DNA from: Subdoligranulum variabile
Lineage (GTDB): Bacteria; Bacillota; Clostridia; Oscillospirales; Ruminococcaceae
Length of the DNA stretch: 64,000 nt
Assembly: GCA_003343905.1 (NCBI GenBank)
Contig: QAKI01000040.1
Coordinates: forward strand, 124,001-188,000
Direction: 5' to 3'
Shown in pieces: positions 9,808-19,404 of the stretch. The stretch's first letter is position 1. Every line of letters starts with the position of its first letter. Position numbers and translations under genes: made by a program. The notes beneath the pieces are model-generated. The model was not told where the DNA came from. It ran no database searches and was given only the letters and a program-made list of their open reading frames with translations.

Positions 9808-10916
9808 AGCTTGGAATCATCGGTTACGGCCATATTGGCAGCCAACATGGCCGGGCAATCCGGGACGGTAAGTGCCCGCAGGTAGAACTGACTGCCGTGT
9901 GCGACTGCGATCCAGCGCGGCTGGAACTGGCCCGTAAGACCAATGGACAGGCATTGAATCTATATACTGAGGCAAAGGAACTCATTCATTCGGGAACGTG
10001 TGAGGCGGTAATCATCGCGACACCTCACTATTACCATCCCTCTATGGCCATTGAGGCAATGGAGGCCGGATTGCACGTTCTGGTAGAAAAACCGGCTGGC
10101 GTTTACACCGAGCAGGTAGAACGAATGAATGCGGTGTCGGCTCAGCACCCGGAGCTCGTCTATTGTATGGACTTCAACCAGCGTACCAATCCCCTGTATA
10201 AAAAAGTTAAGGACCTGATTGCCGACGGGGAACTCGGCGAACTGAAACGTGTGATTTGGATTATAACGGACTGGTATCGTTCCCAAAGCTATTATGACCA
10301 GGGAGGCTGGCGAGCAACGTGGGATGGGGAAGGCGGTGGCGTACTGCTCAACCAAAACCCACACAATCTAGATCTTTGGCAGTGGATGTGTGGTATGCCC
10401 AAACGGGTTAAGGCACAAGTTTACTATGGGAAACACCGCCGAATCGAGGTAGAGGATGATCTATATGCACTGGTAGAGTATGAGAACGGTGCAACCGGTT
10501 GCTATATCACGACAGTAGGGGATGCTCCTGGAACCAATCGCTTGGAAATTGACGGAGATCAAGGTAAACTGGTAGTGGAGAACAACGCGCTGACCTTTTA
10601 CCGCCTGCGGGTATCGGAACCGGTCTTTAACAAGGCCTATAAGGGTGGACTCGGCAAACCGGAAGTCTGGGAATGTAAGGTTCCTGTGCAGGGCACCTAT
10701 ACAGCACACCCCGGAATCATCAACAATTTCTGTGACTGTATTCTCAATGGTGCCCCCCCTATTGCCCCAGGAGTTGAAGGAATTCGCGGTTTGCAAATTT
10801 CCAACGCCATTCATCTGTCTTCGTGGTTAGACGGTGCATGGGTGGATTTGCCAGTCGATGGTGCGCTGTTTGTAAAGAAGCTGCAGGAACACTGTAAAGA
10901 ACCGCTGATGAAATGA
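9792..10916 (+). CDS. Gfo/Idh/MocA family oxidoreductase (paralogue 2)
   Basis: A 374-residue NAD(P)-dependent dehydrogenase begins with LGIIGYGHIGSQHG. It has VIIATPHYYHPSMA and the catalytic-lysine motif VEKPAGV, then GGVLLNQNPHNLDLWQWM in the substrate domain, where the catalytic histidine normally lies. It overlaps the upstream epimerase gene by 16 bases. It belongs to the same fold as the genes at 3974 and 13299 but is clearly divergent from both, so the three are unlikely to be redundant. In such clusters these enzymes often oxidise a sugar hydroxyl to a ketone or reduce it back. Confidence 0.87.
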   Translation: MHNKVKLGIIGYGHIGSQHGRAIRDGKCPQVELTAVCDCDPARLELARKTNGQALNLYTEAKELIHSGTCEAVIIATPHYYHPSMAIEAMEAGLHVLVEKPAGVYTEQVERMNAVSAQHPELVYCMDFNQRTNPLYKKVKDLIADGELGELKRVIWIITDWYRSQSYYDQGGWRATWDGEGGGVLLNQNPHNLDLWQWMCGMPKRVKAQVYYGKHRRIEVEDDLYALVEYENGATGCYITTVGDAPGTNRLEIDGDQGKLVVENNALTFYRLRVSEPVFNKAYKGGLGKPEVWECKVPVQGTYTAHPGIINNFCDCILNGAPPIAPGVEGIRGLQISNAIHLSSWLDGAWVDLPVDGALFVKKLQEHCKEPLMK

Positions 10917-10969
10917 AAGCTGACGGGACGTGAATCCGTACTGCGGCCAAGAACAGGAGCATCGAACCA

Positions 10970-13318
10970 GTGCCGGAGAAAAAATCGCATAAGCCAGACA
11001 GAATATTCTTACAATGGGTAGGATCCTACCTTATCATTTCTTCCATTGCCCTATTGCTAATCTTGTTTTCTGGATTTAGGTATACCTCTATCCTGCGGGA
11101 CAATCTGATCTATACCAACGGAATCCAGCTGGATCTGACCCGGGCATGGTTGGACCAAAAGCTGGGGTTACTGCGCAACATTACCTCTAAAGAAAGCTTT
11201 GATCAGGATATTCTGCGCATCCAGCAAGCAACTACTTTTGAACAACTGCCGCGGTATGACTATTACCAGCTAACCAAAAACGTTTCCTCTGATGTGCTGA
11301 ACTACGGCATTACCGATACCTATTTCCTTTACTTTCCCGCTGTGGATGCGATGGTGTCCAACACCTACTACGGGCAAAGTGAGTGGTTTTACCAACTGAG
11401 CCTGGAAGATTACAACCTGCCGTATGAAGATTGGATGGAAATTCTACAGCAGAATTATTTCTCTACTCAGGTCTTTCTAATTCAGGCGACCGATCAGACG
11501 AAGGACGATTACCTAATATTGCTTCGGCCGCTGAATGTAAATGACATTCATACGGTTAAGGTAAACGCGGTGTTAATTGTTAATCTATCCGATTTAGTGC
11601 AAAACTCTGATTGGTTAACAGAGGATGGCTTGTGCATTGTGGATCGAGATATGGATAAACTGATTGCCAGTACCGAATTGCCACAGCAAGTGCAGGACGA
11701 CATTATGAATTGCTTTGAGACAAGGGATACCCGGCGGATCGAGACAGCCCAGCACTGGACAATCGATGGCAAGTACCTATCCCTCGTTTCTTCTGCTTAT
11801 GAAAACTGGGATATCGTCGTAGTTATGGACGAACAAAAGTTTTCCTCCAAAATTGTGGACGTACAGAACCTGATCGGTTTATTGATGATCTTTTATCTGG
11901 CTCTCAGTGTGGTAGTCATCCGCAAATCAGCCGAAAAGCACTACGGAGGGCTGCGGCGCGTAGTGAATCGCCTATCGCATGGTAAGCCGGAAGCGGCAGC
12001 CAGGGTGAGGGATGCCTATGAGTATATTGACGACAATATCCAAAAATTGATTCAAGCCAACGTGGAGATAATTGATGCTGTCGAGAAACAACGCAGTACA
12101 ATTTTACAAGAGCTGTTTCACACATTAGTGACCAGTCCCGGCGCCGCGGCGGAAGTGGACACCGCGGTGTTAGAAAAAACGGAACTCCCCATTCACAACG
12201 GTAAGGTGTTTTACCTTCTCGCATACCAACTGGATAAGCACGAATCTATCCCCAGTAAAACGCCAAATGAAATTCGGGAGATGGAGTGGTTTATCCTGAA
12301 AAACGTGACTGAGGAAAACTTACAGACGCAAAAACTCAGGTATCTGTGCCTTTTGGAAGGCAGTATCCAGGTTTATGTGGTTTGGGGAGATTTACCGCCG
12401 GAGCAAATCCTCAGCGGGGTCGTGTGGGCGTATCGGTATTGCCAAACCTTCCTGTCACAGCATTTTGATTTCAAGTATCACATTGCTGTGAGCCGCGAGC
12501 ACACAGGGCCAGATGGCATCTACCATGCCTATCGGGAAGTCGGTCGCGTTTTCCAATACCAGCGCAAATCTCAGACAGATGATGCCGTGTTATATAGCGA
12601 AGACCGCATGAAACCGCCGGCAGGAACGCCCCAGTACCCGGCAGAAATAGAAAACCGCTTAACACTGGCCGTCCGCAACGGTGACGAACAGAGCGCAACA
12701 GCCTGTATTCAGAAAATCATGCAGTTCAATACCAGCCAAGACTTCAGCGTGACATCCATGCAACTTCTAGCCAATAAGATCGTGGTCAGCATGATGCAGG
12801 AGTGCGAAGATATGGCAGAGGACACAGAGTTAGCAGAAGCTCAAAGCCAGGTTGTAGAAGTTAACCGCTGGGAAGCCCTGCAACCGGCACTCCTACATCT
12901 GACACAGATGATTTGCCGGAAAGTGCAAACCCGCAACAGAAAAGCGGATGAAGATGAGCGCTACCGGCTATATCTGGCAATTCGTAAGTATATCGAAGCC
13001 AACTACGTCGATTCCTCGCTGAATGTCAATTATCTGTCGGAATATTTTGAGCAGCCGGTGTCCTTTATCTCCCGTTATTTCAAAGAGATGAGTGGAGTGA
13101 GCCTAATTCGATATATACATCGCGTCCGGCTCAAACACGCCAAAGAAAAACTTTTACAGGGAGATGAAAAGCTGGAACAGATTGCAGCCTCGTGTGGATT
13201 TGGCAGCCAGCGAAGTTTTTTGAGAATTTTCAAACAATATGAGGGTGTAACTCCCAGCCAATATAAGGAGCTGCACGGCAGCAAGGAAGAGGTGGAAGAT
13301 GAATACAAAGATAGTTAA
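10970..13318 (+). CDS. Membrane-anchored AraC-family regulator with extracellular sensor
   Basis: This 782-residue protein starts at GTG 10970 after AACAGGAGC. A first membrane helix near residues 15-35 (YLIISSIALLLILFSGF) and a second near 300-320 (LIGLLMIFYLALSVVVI) flank an extracellular domain of about 270 residues. A long cytoplasmic region leads to a C-terminal double helix-turn-helix near residues 680-775, with YLSEYFEQPVSFISRYFKEM and FGSQRSFLRIFKQYEGVTP. Such one-component transmembrane AraC regulators accompany LplABC-type importers in Firmicutes and activate them on sensing extracellular sugar. It probably controls this cluster. Its end overlaps the next gene by 20 bases. Confidence 0.88.
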   Translation: MPEKKSHKPDRIFLQWVGSYLIISSIALLLILFSGFRYTSILRDNLIYTNGIQLDLTRAWLDQKLGLLRNITSKESFDQDILRIQQATTFEQLPRYDYYQLTKNVSSDVLNYGITDTYFLYFPAVDAMVSNTYYGQSEWFYQLSLEDYNLPYEDWMEILQQNYFSTQVFLIQATDQTKDDYLILLRPLNVNDIHTVKVNAVLIVNLSDLVQNSDWLTEDGLCIVDRDMDKLIASTELPQQVQDDIMNCFETRDTRRIETAQHWTIDGKYLSLVSSAYENWDIVVVMDEQKFSSKIVDVQNLIGLLMIFYLALSVVVIRKSAEKHYGGLRRVVNRLSHGKPEAAARVRDAYEYIDDNIQKLIQANVEIIDAVEKQRSTILQELFHTLVTSPGAAAEVDTAVLEKTELPIHNGKVFYLLAYQLDKHESIPSKTPNEIREMEWFILKNVTEENLQTQKLRYLCLLEGSIQVYVVWGDLPPEQILSGVVWAYRYCQTFLSQHFDFKYHIAVSREHTGPDGIYHAYREVGRVFQYQRKSQTDDAVLYSEDRMKPPAGTPQYPAEIENRLTLAVRNGDEQSATACIQKIMQFNTSQDFSVTSMQLLANKIVVSMMQECEDMAEDTELAEAQSQVVEVNRWEALQPALLHLTQMICRKVQTRNRKADEDERYRLYLAIRKYIEANYVDSSLNVNYLSEYFEQPVSFISRYFKEMSGVSLIRYIHRVRLKHAKEKLLQGDEKLEQIAASCGFGSQRSFLRIFKQYEGVTPSQYKELHGSKEEVEDEYKDS

Positions 13319-14318
13319 ATCAGCCGTGATTGGCTGCGGAATGATTTCTAAGAATCATTTCAAGGCGTTGCAAAATTTGCAAAATGTTCAATGCCTAGTC
13401 GCCTGCGATTGCAAGCCGGAACGTGCCCGGCAGGCGTGTGAAACATATGGCCTTCCCTCGGTGGAAACGGATTATCGCCAGGTGCTGGAAAACCCGGATA
13501 TTGAGGTGGTTCATCTGTGCTTGCCTCATTACCTGCACGCCCCTATTGCAATTGAGGCACTGGAACACGGCAAGCATGTATTATGTGAAAAACCCATGGC
13601 ACTGTGTAAACGGGATGCCGAGCGCATGATTGCGGCACGAGACCACGCAGGCAAGGCACTGGGCATTTGCTTCCAAAATCGGTACAACGCGTCCTCTCGT
13701 TACATGAAGGAACTGGTTGATTCCGGCTCTCTAGGGCGGATTCTTGGTGGCCGTGGAGCGGTGTTTTGGAATCGCAACCCGGAGTACTATACCCAATCGG
13801 ATTGGCGCGGCACCTTGGACAAGGAGGGCGGCAGCGCACTGGAAAACCAGGCCATTCATACGTTCGATTTGCTTCAATGGCTGACTGTTCCTATCCGATC
13901 GGTGCGGGCTAATTGTAGTACAAAGCGCCTTGAAGGTATTATCGAGACGGAGGATACCTGCGATGTGTTTATGACCGGATCTGCAGGTGAAAGGTTTGTG
14001 TTTTTCTGCTCCAATTGCTACATCAAAAATGCGCCGGTAGAACTGGAAATCGTAGGAGAAAAGGGAAACATTCATATGATTGGCAATGTAGTGACTACGG
14101 AGCAGAACGGCCAAACCACTACGCGAGATTTTACTTCTGGCACCGTGTATGGAAAAGATTACTGGGGTAGCGGCCATGGCTTCCTGATTGAAGATTTTTA
14201 TCAGAAATTGGCAAAGGGAGAGCGATTCCCCATTAGCGGCGAGGAGGCAATCGTTAGCGTCAAGTTGCTGGACGCCGTTTATGACTCGGCCCGTACAGGC
14301 CGGACTATCCGCTTGTGA
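13299..14318 (+). CDS. Gfo/Idh/MocA family oxidoreductase (paralogue 3)
   Basis: A 339-residue dehydrogenase begins inside the end of the regulator gene, after AGAGGTGGAAG. The Rossmann segment is AVIGCGMISKNHF. The catalytic lysine lies in CEKPMALC, and the substrate-domain motif is GGSALENQAIHTFDLLQWL, with the expected histidine and aspartate. The C-terminal half is a beta-sheet dimerisation domain. It is the third member of this family within 10 kb. Its immediate neighbours are the regulator and the two permeases, so it is probably expressed with the transporter. Confidence 0.87.
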   Translation: MNTKIVKSAVIGCGMISKNHFKALQNLQNVQCLVACDCKPERARQACETYGLPSVETDYRQVLENPDIEVVHLCLPHYLHAPIAIEALEHGKHVLCEKPMALCKRDAERMIAARDHAGKALGICFQNRYNASSRYMKELVDSGSLGRILGGRGAVFWNRNPEYYTQSDWRGTLDKEGGSALENQAIHTFDLLQWLTVPIRSVRANCSTKRLEGIIETEDTCDVFMTGSAGERFVFFCSNCYIKNAPVELEIVGEKGNIHMIGNVVTTEQNGQTTTRDFTSGTVYGKDYWGSGHGFLIEDFYQKLAKGERFPISGEEAIVSVKLLDAVYDSARTGRTIRL

Positions 14319-14365
14319 CAGAATATTCAACTCAGTATCCGTGAGCGAAAGAAAGGAGCCTTACA

Positions 14366-15346
14366 ATGAAAAGTGCAGCGGTTACAGCGCATAAACATAT
14401 GCGGAGAGCAGAGCTTCCCCTGAACACTGGCCGCGCGCCGCTGGGAGTTCGCATCAGAAAAGAACTGAAAAAAAACGGCTTGATTTATGCCATGTTGATA
14501 CCCGTGCTGGTATACTACCTTATCTTCAAATTTGGCCCCATGTTCGGTCTGTACATTTCCTTTATCGACTATAAACCTGCGCGAGGCATTTTTGATAGTG
14601 AGTTTGTCGGGCTGAAGTGGTTCAAATCCTTCTTCTCGGACTATTACTTCGGTCGTCTTCTAATTAATACCATTCGAATTGCGTTGGCGGACTTGGCTAC
14701 CTTCCCACTGCCTATTATTCTGGCCCTGCTGCTTAACGAACTAAAAAGTAAGCGCTTTTCTAAAATTTCACAGACCATCATGTACGTTCCGCATTTTATC
14801 TCTACGGTTGTCATCTGCGGTATCGTTCTGACTCTGACTAGTTCGACCGGTGCCATTACCCAAATGCTCCATACTTTGTTTGGCATCAAGGAACAGGCAC
14901 TGCTCAATACGCCGGCCAATTTCCTGCCTATCTACATTCTCACCGAGCTGTGGCAGACACTGGGGTGGAATTCTATTATCTATCTTTCCGCATTGTCCAG
15001 CGTGGATCAGGAACTTTACGATGCGGCCAAAGTGGACGGAGCCAACCGGTGGCAGCAATGCTGGCATGTCACGTTGCCGGGTATAGCCCCGACTATCATC
15101 ATTATGCTGATTCTAAAAATGGGCAAGATTTTCAATGTCGGCTATGAGCGCGTTATGTTGTTGTATAATCCGGCAATTTATAATGTTGCGGATGTTATCA
15201 ACACATATGTATACCGCAAAGGCTTGATTGATGCCCAATACAGCTACAGTACCGCGGTTGGTCTTTTTAACTGCATCGTGAGTTTCGCTTTGGTGATGAT
15301 TACTAACAAGATTAGCAAGAAAGTCACCGATAACGGACTGTGGTGA
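14366..15346 (+). CDS. Carbohydrate ABC transporter permease, LplB type
   Basis: A 326-residue integral membrane protein with six predicted helices starts after AAGGAGCC. The cytoplasmic loop that docks with the ATPase reads ELYDAAKVDGANRWQQCWHV, the EAA motif of MalF-type permeases, followed by TLPGIAPT. YYLIFKFGPMFGLYISFIDY near the N terminus is characteristic of LplB/YtcP-partner permeases. It pairs with the second permease at 15366 and the lipoprotein at 5222. No ATPase gene is present in the window, so a shared MsmX-type ATPase elsewhere is likely, as is common for such importers. Confidence 0.92.
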   Translation: MKSAAVTAHKHMRRAELPLNTGRAPLGVRIRKELKKNGLIYAMLIPVLVYYLIFKFGPMFGLYISFIDYKPARGIFDSEFVGLKWFKSFFSDYYFGRLLINTIRIALADLATFPLPIILALLLNELKSKRFSKISQTIMYVPHFISTVVICGIVLTLTSSTGAITQMLHTLFGIKEQALLNTPANFLPIYILTELWQTLGWNSIIYLSALSSVDQELYDAAKVDGANRWQQCWHVTLPGIAPTIIIMLILKMGKIFNVGYERVMLLYNPAIYNVADVINTYVYRKGLIDAQYSYSTAVGLFNCIVSFALVMITNKISKKVTDNGLW

Positions 15347-15365
15347 TAAGGAGGGAAACAGATTA

Positions 15366-16268
15366 ATGAAAAACAAAGTGGAGACGCTCCCTTCTCAGGG
15401 AAAAATCAAGGAATCGCTCGGCAGCCGTATCTTTGATGTAGCCAACGTAGTCATTATTCTGGGATTGTTGGCATGCGTGCTGGTGCCGTTGGTTCACGTG
15501 GTGGCGGCATCCTTTAGTAATCCTGCACTTTTTGTGGGCCACAAGGGGCTTCTGCTGTGGCCAGTTGGTTTCTCACTGGAAACGTATAAAGCTGTATTCA
15601 AAAATCAGTTTATCTGGAGCGGTTATGCCAACACGCTGTTTATCGTTATTGTGGGCACCACATTGAGCGTGCTTCTATCCATGATTGCAGCCTACTGCCT
15701 GTCTCGCAAGCAGGTGGCAGCCGGCCCGCTTATCATGAAGCTGCTCGTCTTTACTATGTATTTCAGCGGTGGCATGATACCATTTTATCTTGTGGTCAAG
15801 GGTGTAGGATTGTATGGCTCCATCTGGTCCTTGATTATCCCCACTCTGATTGATACATACAACCTGATTATTTTACGCACGGCGTTTGCCAGTGTGCCGG
15901 ACTCGCTAGAAGAGTCGGCAAAATTGGACGGCGCCAACGCCTGGACAATCCTTTGGCGCGTGATGACCCCACTCGTGAAACCTACCATCGCGGTTATTAC
16001 CCTGTACTATGCTGTATACAACTGGAACGCCTGGTTCAATGCAATGTTGTTCATGCGTGACAAAACCCAGTACCCCTTGCAGATGATCCTGCGCGAAATC
16101 TTAATTCAAAGCGATACGGCTGATATGACTGCTGGCGCTGACTCGCTCATCAGTGAAACCATCCAATACGCCACCATCGTGGCAGCCACTCTGCCGATTC
16201 TGTGTGTCTATCCGTTTGTGCAGAAATACTTTGTGAAGGGCGTCATGATTGGCGCAATCAAAGGATAA
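15366..16268 (+). CDS. Carbohydrate ABC transporter permease, YtcP/LplC type
   Basis: A 300-residue MalG-like permease with six helices starts after AAGGAGG, 20 bases downstream of its partner. The EAA loop is SLEESAKLDGANAWTILWRV followed by MTPLVKPTIAV. The C-terminal segment ends in KYFVKGVMIGAIKG, the usual ending of this subfamily. With the partner at 14366 it forms the transmembrane channel of the oligosaccharide importer. The transported sugar cannot be read from the permease sequence. Confidence 0.92.
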   Translation: MKNKVETLPSQGKIKESLGSRIFDVANVVIILGLLACVLVPLVHVVAASFSNPALFVGHKGLLLWPVGFSLETYKAVFKNQFIWSGYANTLFIVIVGTTLSVLLSMIAAYCLSRKQVAAGPLIMKLLVFTMYFSGGMIPFYLVVKGVGLYGSIWSLIIPTLIDTYNLIILRTAFASVPDSLEESAKLDGANAWTILWRVMTPLVKPTIAVITLYYAVYNWNAWFNAMLFMRDKTQYPLQMILREILIQSDTADMTAGADSLISETIQYATIVAATLPILCVYPFVQKYFVKGVMIGAIKG

Positions 16269-16306
16269 ACGTAACGGATTCAATTGTTTGGCAGGAGGTA
16301 GATATT

Positions 16307-17305
16307 ATGCGTGTACCTTATCAGGATATGTACAATGAATTTGTGCGAGTCCTACTCAAATATGGATTCAGCGAAGAAAAGGCGAAAATTTCAGCCAAAT
16401 TATATGCGGATGCCAGCTGCGACGGTGTTTATACTCACGGATTGAATCGATTTCCTAAATTTATCAAGAGTATTCAGGATGGCATCGTGGATATACAGGC
16501 CGAACCGCACCTTAAAGAGAGCTTTGGCGCTTTTGAGCGTTACGATGGGCAACACGGGCCGGGTAATCTGAATGCATATACCTGTACCCGTCGCGTGATT
16601 GAATTGGCAAAAAAGTATACCATCGGGTGCGTGGCGCTGTCCAACACAAACCATTGGATGCGCCCTGGCAACTATGGCTTGATGGCCGTGAAGGAAAATT
16701 GTATCGGTGTGTTCTGGACAAACACACTTCCCAATATGCCTGCTTGGGGAGGTCGGGAAGCGCGGCTGGGAAACAACCCGGTCACTCTGGCGATTCCGCA
16801 TGGGGATACGCCGGTGCTGGTGGATGTGGCAATGTCTATGTTCTCGTATGGCAAGTTGGAAGTTTATAAACGCAGTGGGCGTCCACTGCCGGTGGAAGGT
16901 GGCCTAAACAAGGACCAAAAACCGACACGGAATGCCGCAGAAATCCTTGAAACGCATGAAAGCTTTCCCATCGGCTATTGGAAGGGATCGGGCCTGAGCC
17001 TGGCTCTGGACTTAATTGCAGCAGCCTTGGCGGGCGGACGTACTACGCAGCAGGTGGGAAAATTGCCACTAGAAACCGAACTGAGTCAAGTGTTTATTGC
17101 CATTAGCCTGGACAATTTGCCGGACAATGAGTCTATTGCCACTAGTATCGAAGATACGTTGGAGGCCATGGACGCCTCTACTCCGGTAGAAGCAGGTAAG
17201 CCGGTTCACTACCCCGGAGAACACATGGCACAGACTCGTCGAGAAAACATGGAAAAGGGAATACCGGTAGAGGAGGAAATCTGGAAATCGGTATTGGCGC
17301 TTTAA
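16307..17305 (+). CDS. Malate/L-lactate dehydrogenase family; 2,3-diketo-L-gulonate reductase (DlgD/YiaK)-like
   Basis: A 332-residue protein starts after GCAGGAGGTAG. It matches the DlgD/YiaK branch closely over its whole length: GVYTHGLNRFPKFI, the NAD-binding ALSNTNHWMRPGNYG, VFWTNTLPNMPAWGG and MSMFSYGKLEV followed by GRPLPVEGG, and PIGYWKGSGLSLALD. The conserved histidine and arginine of the THGLNR segment are present. Family members reduce 2,3-diketo-L-gulonate or related keto acids with NADH. The E. coli ulaA-F or yiaK-S ascorbate partners are absent here, so the true substrate may be a different keto-uronate produced by the lyase and oxidoreductases of the cluster. Confidence 0.82.
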   Translation: MRVPYQDMYNEFVRVLLKYGFSEEKAKISAKLYADASCDGVYTHGLNRFPKFIKSIQDGIVDIQAEPHLKESFGAFERYDGQHGPGNLNAYTCTRRVIELAKKYTIGCVALSNTNHWMRPGNYGLMAVKENCIGVFWTNTLPNMPAWGGREARLGNNPVTLAIPHGDTPVLVDVAMSMFSYGKLEVYKRSGRPLPVEGGLNKDQKPTRNAAEILETHESFPIGYWKGSGLSLALDLIAAALAGGRTTQQVGKLPLETELSQVFIAISLDNLPDNESIATSIEDTLEAMDASTPVEAGKPVHYPGEHMAQTRRENMEKGIPVEEEIWKSVLAL

Positions 17306-17331
17306 TCGTTTTGCTCAAGGAGGAAAAGGGC

Positions 17332-18093
17332 ATGATTATACCAGGTATGGTATCAGCCACCTTCAAAAAGGAGTCGCCGGACTATGTGCTTTCAGTCTTG
17401 AAGAAAGCAGGACTCAAAGGAATAGAATGGTCAGAAAACTGGCATGTTCCAGTCGGCATGCCGCAAGTGGCTGCGGCACTGGCACGCAAAACGGTGGAAC
17501 TGGGCGCGGAGGTGGCTGCCTATGGCTCTTACTATCGTCTGGGAGAACAGGAAAACCCGGCGGAAGTTTTTAGTCGGTCATTGCAGAATGCGGTGGCAAT
17601 GCAAGCACCGTTGATTCGAATTTGGGGTGGCAGAAAGGGTTCCAAGGTACTGACACCCTCGGAGCGGGAGCCACTGGCTCGTGAAGCTGCATTGATTAGT
17701 CGAATGGCAGCGCAAGAGGGGTTGAAAGTGGCGCTGGAGTGGCACAAGGAAACGGTCACTGATACCAATGAGTCTGCAATGACTTTTCTGGATGCTGCGG
17801 CAGCCCCTAATTTGTATTGTTTGTGGCAGCCTACTGTGGCTTTGTCGATGCAGCAGCGTGTAGAAGGAATTGAACAGTTGGAAGCGCGAGGGCGATTGCT
17901 CAACTTACACGTTTACCACTGGCAGGATGGCAGGCGCCGTCCGTTTTCCGAGGGCATCGAGGAATGGCAGACTTACCTGGCCCATGTACGGCCGGAAGAA
18001 ACACGATATGGCCTGCTGGAATTTGTGATGAACGATTCGCAGGAACAATTCCTGAAAGATGCTGTACAGTGGAAGCATCTGTTGGCTCAATAA
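17332..18093 (+). CDS. Sugar phosphate isomerase/epimerase family TIM-barrel protein (2)
   Basis: A 253-residue AP-endonuclease-2-like barrel begins at ATG 17332 after AAGGAGGAAAAG. An upstream in-frame TTG at 17311 lies before the ribosome site and is rejected. Landmarks are MIIPGMVSATFKKES, LKGIEWSENWHVP, LIRIWGGRKGS, KVALEWHKETVTD with a metal-ligand glutamate, YCLWQPTVALS, LLNLHVYHWQ and LLEFVMND. The missing Asp in the YCLWQP segment, where many relatives have a metal ligand, suggests an altered site. It follows the DlgD-like gene closely and is likely co-transcribed. Confidence 0.8.
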   Translation: MIIPGMVSATFKKESPDYVLSVLKKAGLKGIEWSENWHVPVGMPQVAAALARKTVELGAEVAAYGSYYRLGEQENPAEVFSRSLQNAVAMQAPLIRIWGGRKGSKVLTPSEREPLAREAALISRMAAQEGLKVALEWHKETVTDTNESAMTFLDAAAAPNLYCLWQPTVALSMQQRVEGIEQLEARGRLLNLHVYHWQDGRRRPFSEGIEEWQTYLAHVRPEETRYGLLEFVMNDSQEQFLKDAVQWKHLLAQ

Positions 18094-18119
18094 GGAACGT
18101 ACTATGAAAGGAGATCAAA

Positions 18120-19367
18120 ATGGCTAACCTGTATGTTAAAAAGCTCGACATGATTAACCCGTTTGTTGTAGCATCCAGCCCGGCTACACAGGGGGCTGAC
18201 AATGTACTCAAAAGCGCTAAAATGCGACCGGGTGCCATTGTTCTGCGAAATTACGGCCATGGTTCCGGAGGTGGAAGCTTTATCGGTCCAGATTCTAAGA
18301 CTATGTATAGTGGTGGCATGGCGATTCATAGCCATGCAGTGGGGCGCCAAATTCCTGATACTGTTACGACACTCGAGCAGTACTGCGAAGAAGTGTACCG
18401 AATCAAGCGGGAGATGGACCCGGATATCAAACTATGGGTTTCGGTGGGACACTACAGCGATATAGTAAAAGGGGGCGACTGGGAAAAAGAGTGGACCCGG
18501 CAGGCAAAAGAACTTGAACTGGCCGGTGCTGACGCTATTGAGCTCCATTTCAATACGCCTGGTGTTGCTGTGGCCAAGGACAGAACGTTTGCATATCATC
18601 AGTTATTGCGCCATTCCATTGAGCTCATGAAAAAGGCTGTTCCCAACATGCCCATCATGGCTAAATTGGCTATTGAATCTACAGACGCGCTGACCTCCAT
18701 GCGTATTGCTGAGGCAGCCGGAGCCGCAGCAGCAGGCCCTACTGCGCGCTGGAAAGGTTTTTACATGGATCTTGACTGGCGCGGAACTGAGGCGCGCCCT
18801 GGGGCCGGTTACGGCGGTACGCAGGCTACGCCACTGGTGTGTTATTCCATCGCGGAGGCTCGCACAGCAGGGATTAAGATTCCAATGTATGGTGGTGGTG
18901 GTGTCTTTGGCTACGAAAATGCGTTGCGAATCCTGATGGCGGGTTCTGAGATGGTACAACTCGGGGCCTTGGCCTGCGCGGGCGGTACTATGGCTTGTAA
19001 GAAGTTGATTCAGAACGTGAGCCAATGGATGGATGAAAATGGCTACCCGGACATGGAGTCGCTGGTGGGTGATGGACTTAAGCTGTTCCGGATGGACGCT
19101 GCCTTTACACTTAAACGTCAAAACCGATTGGCAGACGCCTATCAGTTTGCCGATGCCGACCGGGACAAATGTATCGGCTGCGCTCGGTGCGAGGACGTTT
19201 GCTGGCACAAAGGAATCGAAATTCGAGATCACCGGGCGTATAAGACGGAAAGTTGCATTGGATGTGGATATTGTTTCCAGGTTTGCCCCACCCAGGCCTT
19301 GTTTGTAGACAAGAAGAAAATTTTGAAATCAGCTTTTGAGGAAGCGGGCATTCGCCGCGGAGAATAA
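18120..19367 (+). CDS. Dihydroorotate/dihydropyrimidine dehydrogenase-like FMN protein with two [4Fe-4S] motifs
   Basis: A 415-residue fusion carries an FMN TIM barrel of the DHOD/PreA type, then a two-cluster ferredoxin domain. The barrel shows NPFVVASSPATQGADN and the phosphate-binding IPMYGGGGVFGYENALRIL followed by SEMVQLGAL. The C terminus has CIGCARCEDVC and CIGCGYCFQVCPTQALF. The loop that in PreA and DHOD carries the catalytic base (NxSCP) here reads ELHFNTPGVAV and has no cysteine, so the chemistry may differ. It could feed electrons from ferredoxin to a pathway enone or keto compound. A role in pyrimidine metabolism is unlikely from context. Confidence 0.8.
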   Translation: MANLYVKKLDMINPFVVASSPATQGADNVLKSAKMRPGAIVLRNYGHGSGGGSFIGPDSKTMYSGGMAIHSHAVGRQIPDTVTTLEQYCEEVYRIKREMDPDIKLWVSVGHYSDIVKGGDWEKEWTRQAKELELAGADAIELHFNTPGVAVAKDRTFAYHQLLRHSIELMKKAVPNMPIMAKLAIESTDALTSMRIAEAAGAAAAGPTARWKGFYMDLDWRGTEARPGAGYGGTQATPLVCYSIAEARTAGIKIPMYGGGGVFGYENALRILMAGSEMVQLGALACAGGTMACKKLIQNVSQWMDENGYPDMESLVGDGLKLFRMDAAFTLKRQNRLADAYQFADADRDKCIGCARCEDVCWHKGIEIRDHRAYKTESCIGCGYCFQVCPTQALFVDKKKILKSAFEEAGIRRGE

Positions 19368-19404
19368 CTAGGTAAAGGCAAGCGCAGCAGATGTCAAAGT
19401 TGGG

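Noticed and set aside
16307..17305. Naming the cluster an L-ascorbate (dlgD/ula) pathway
   Set aside because: Only the DlgD-like gene fits. The phosphotransferase, lactonase and keto-gulonate decarboxylase partners are absent.
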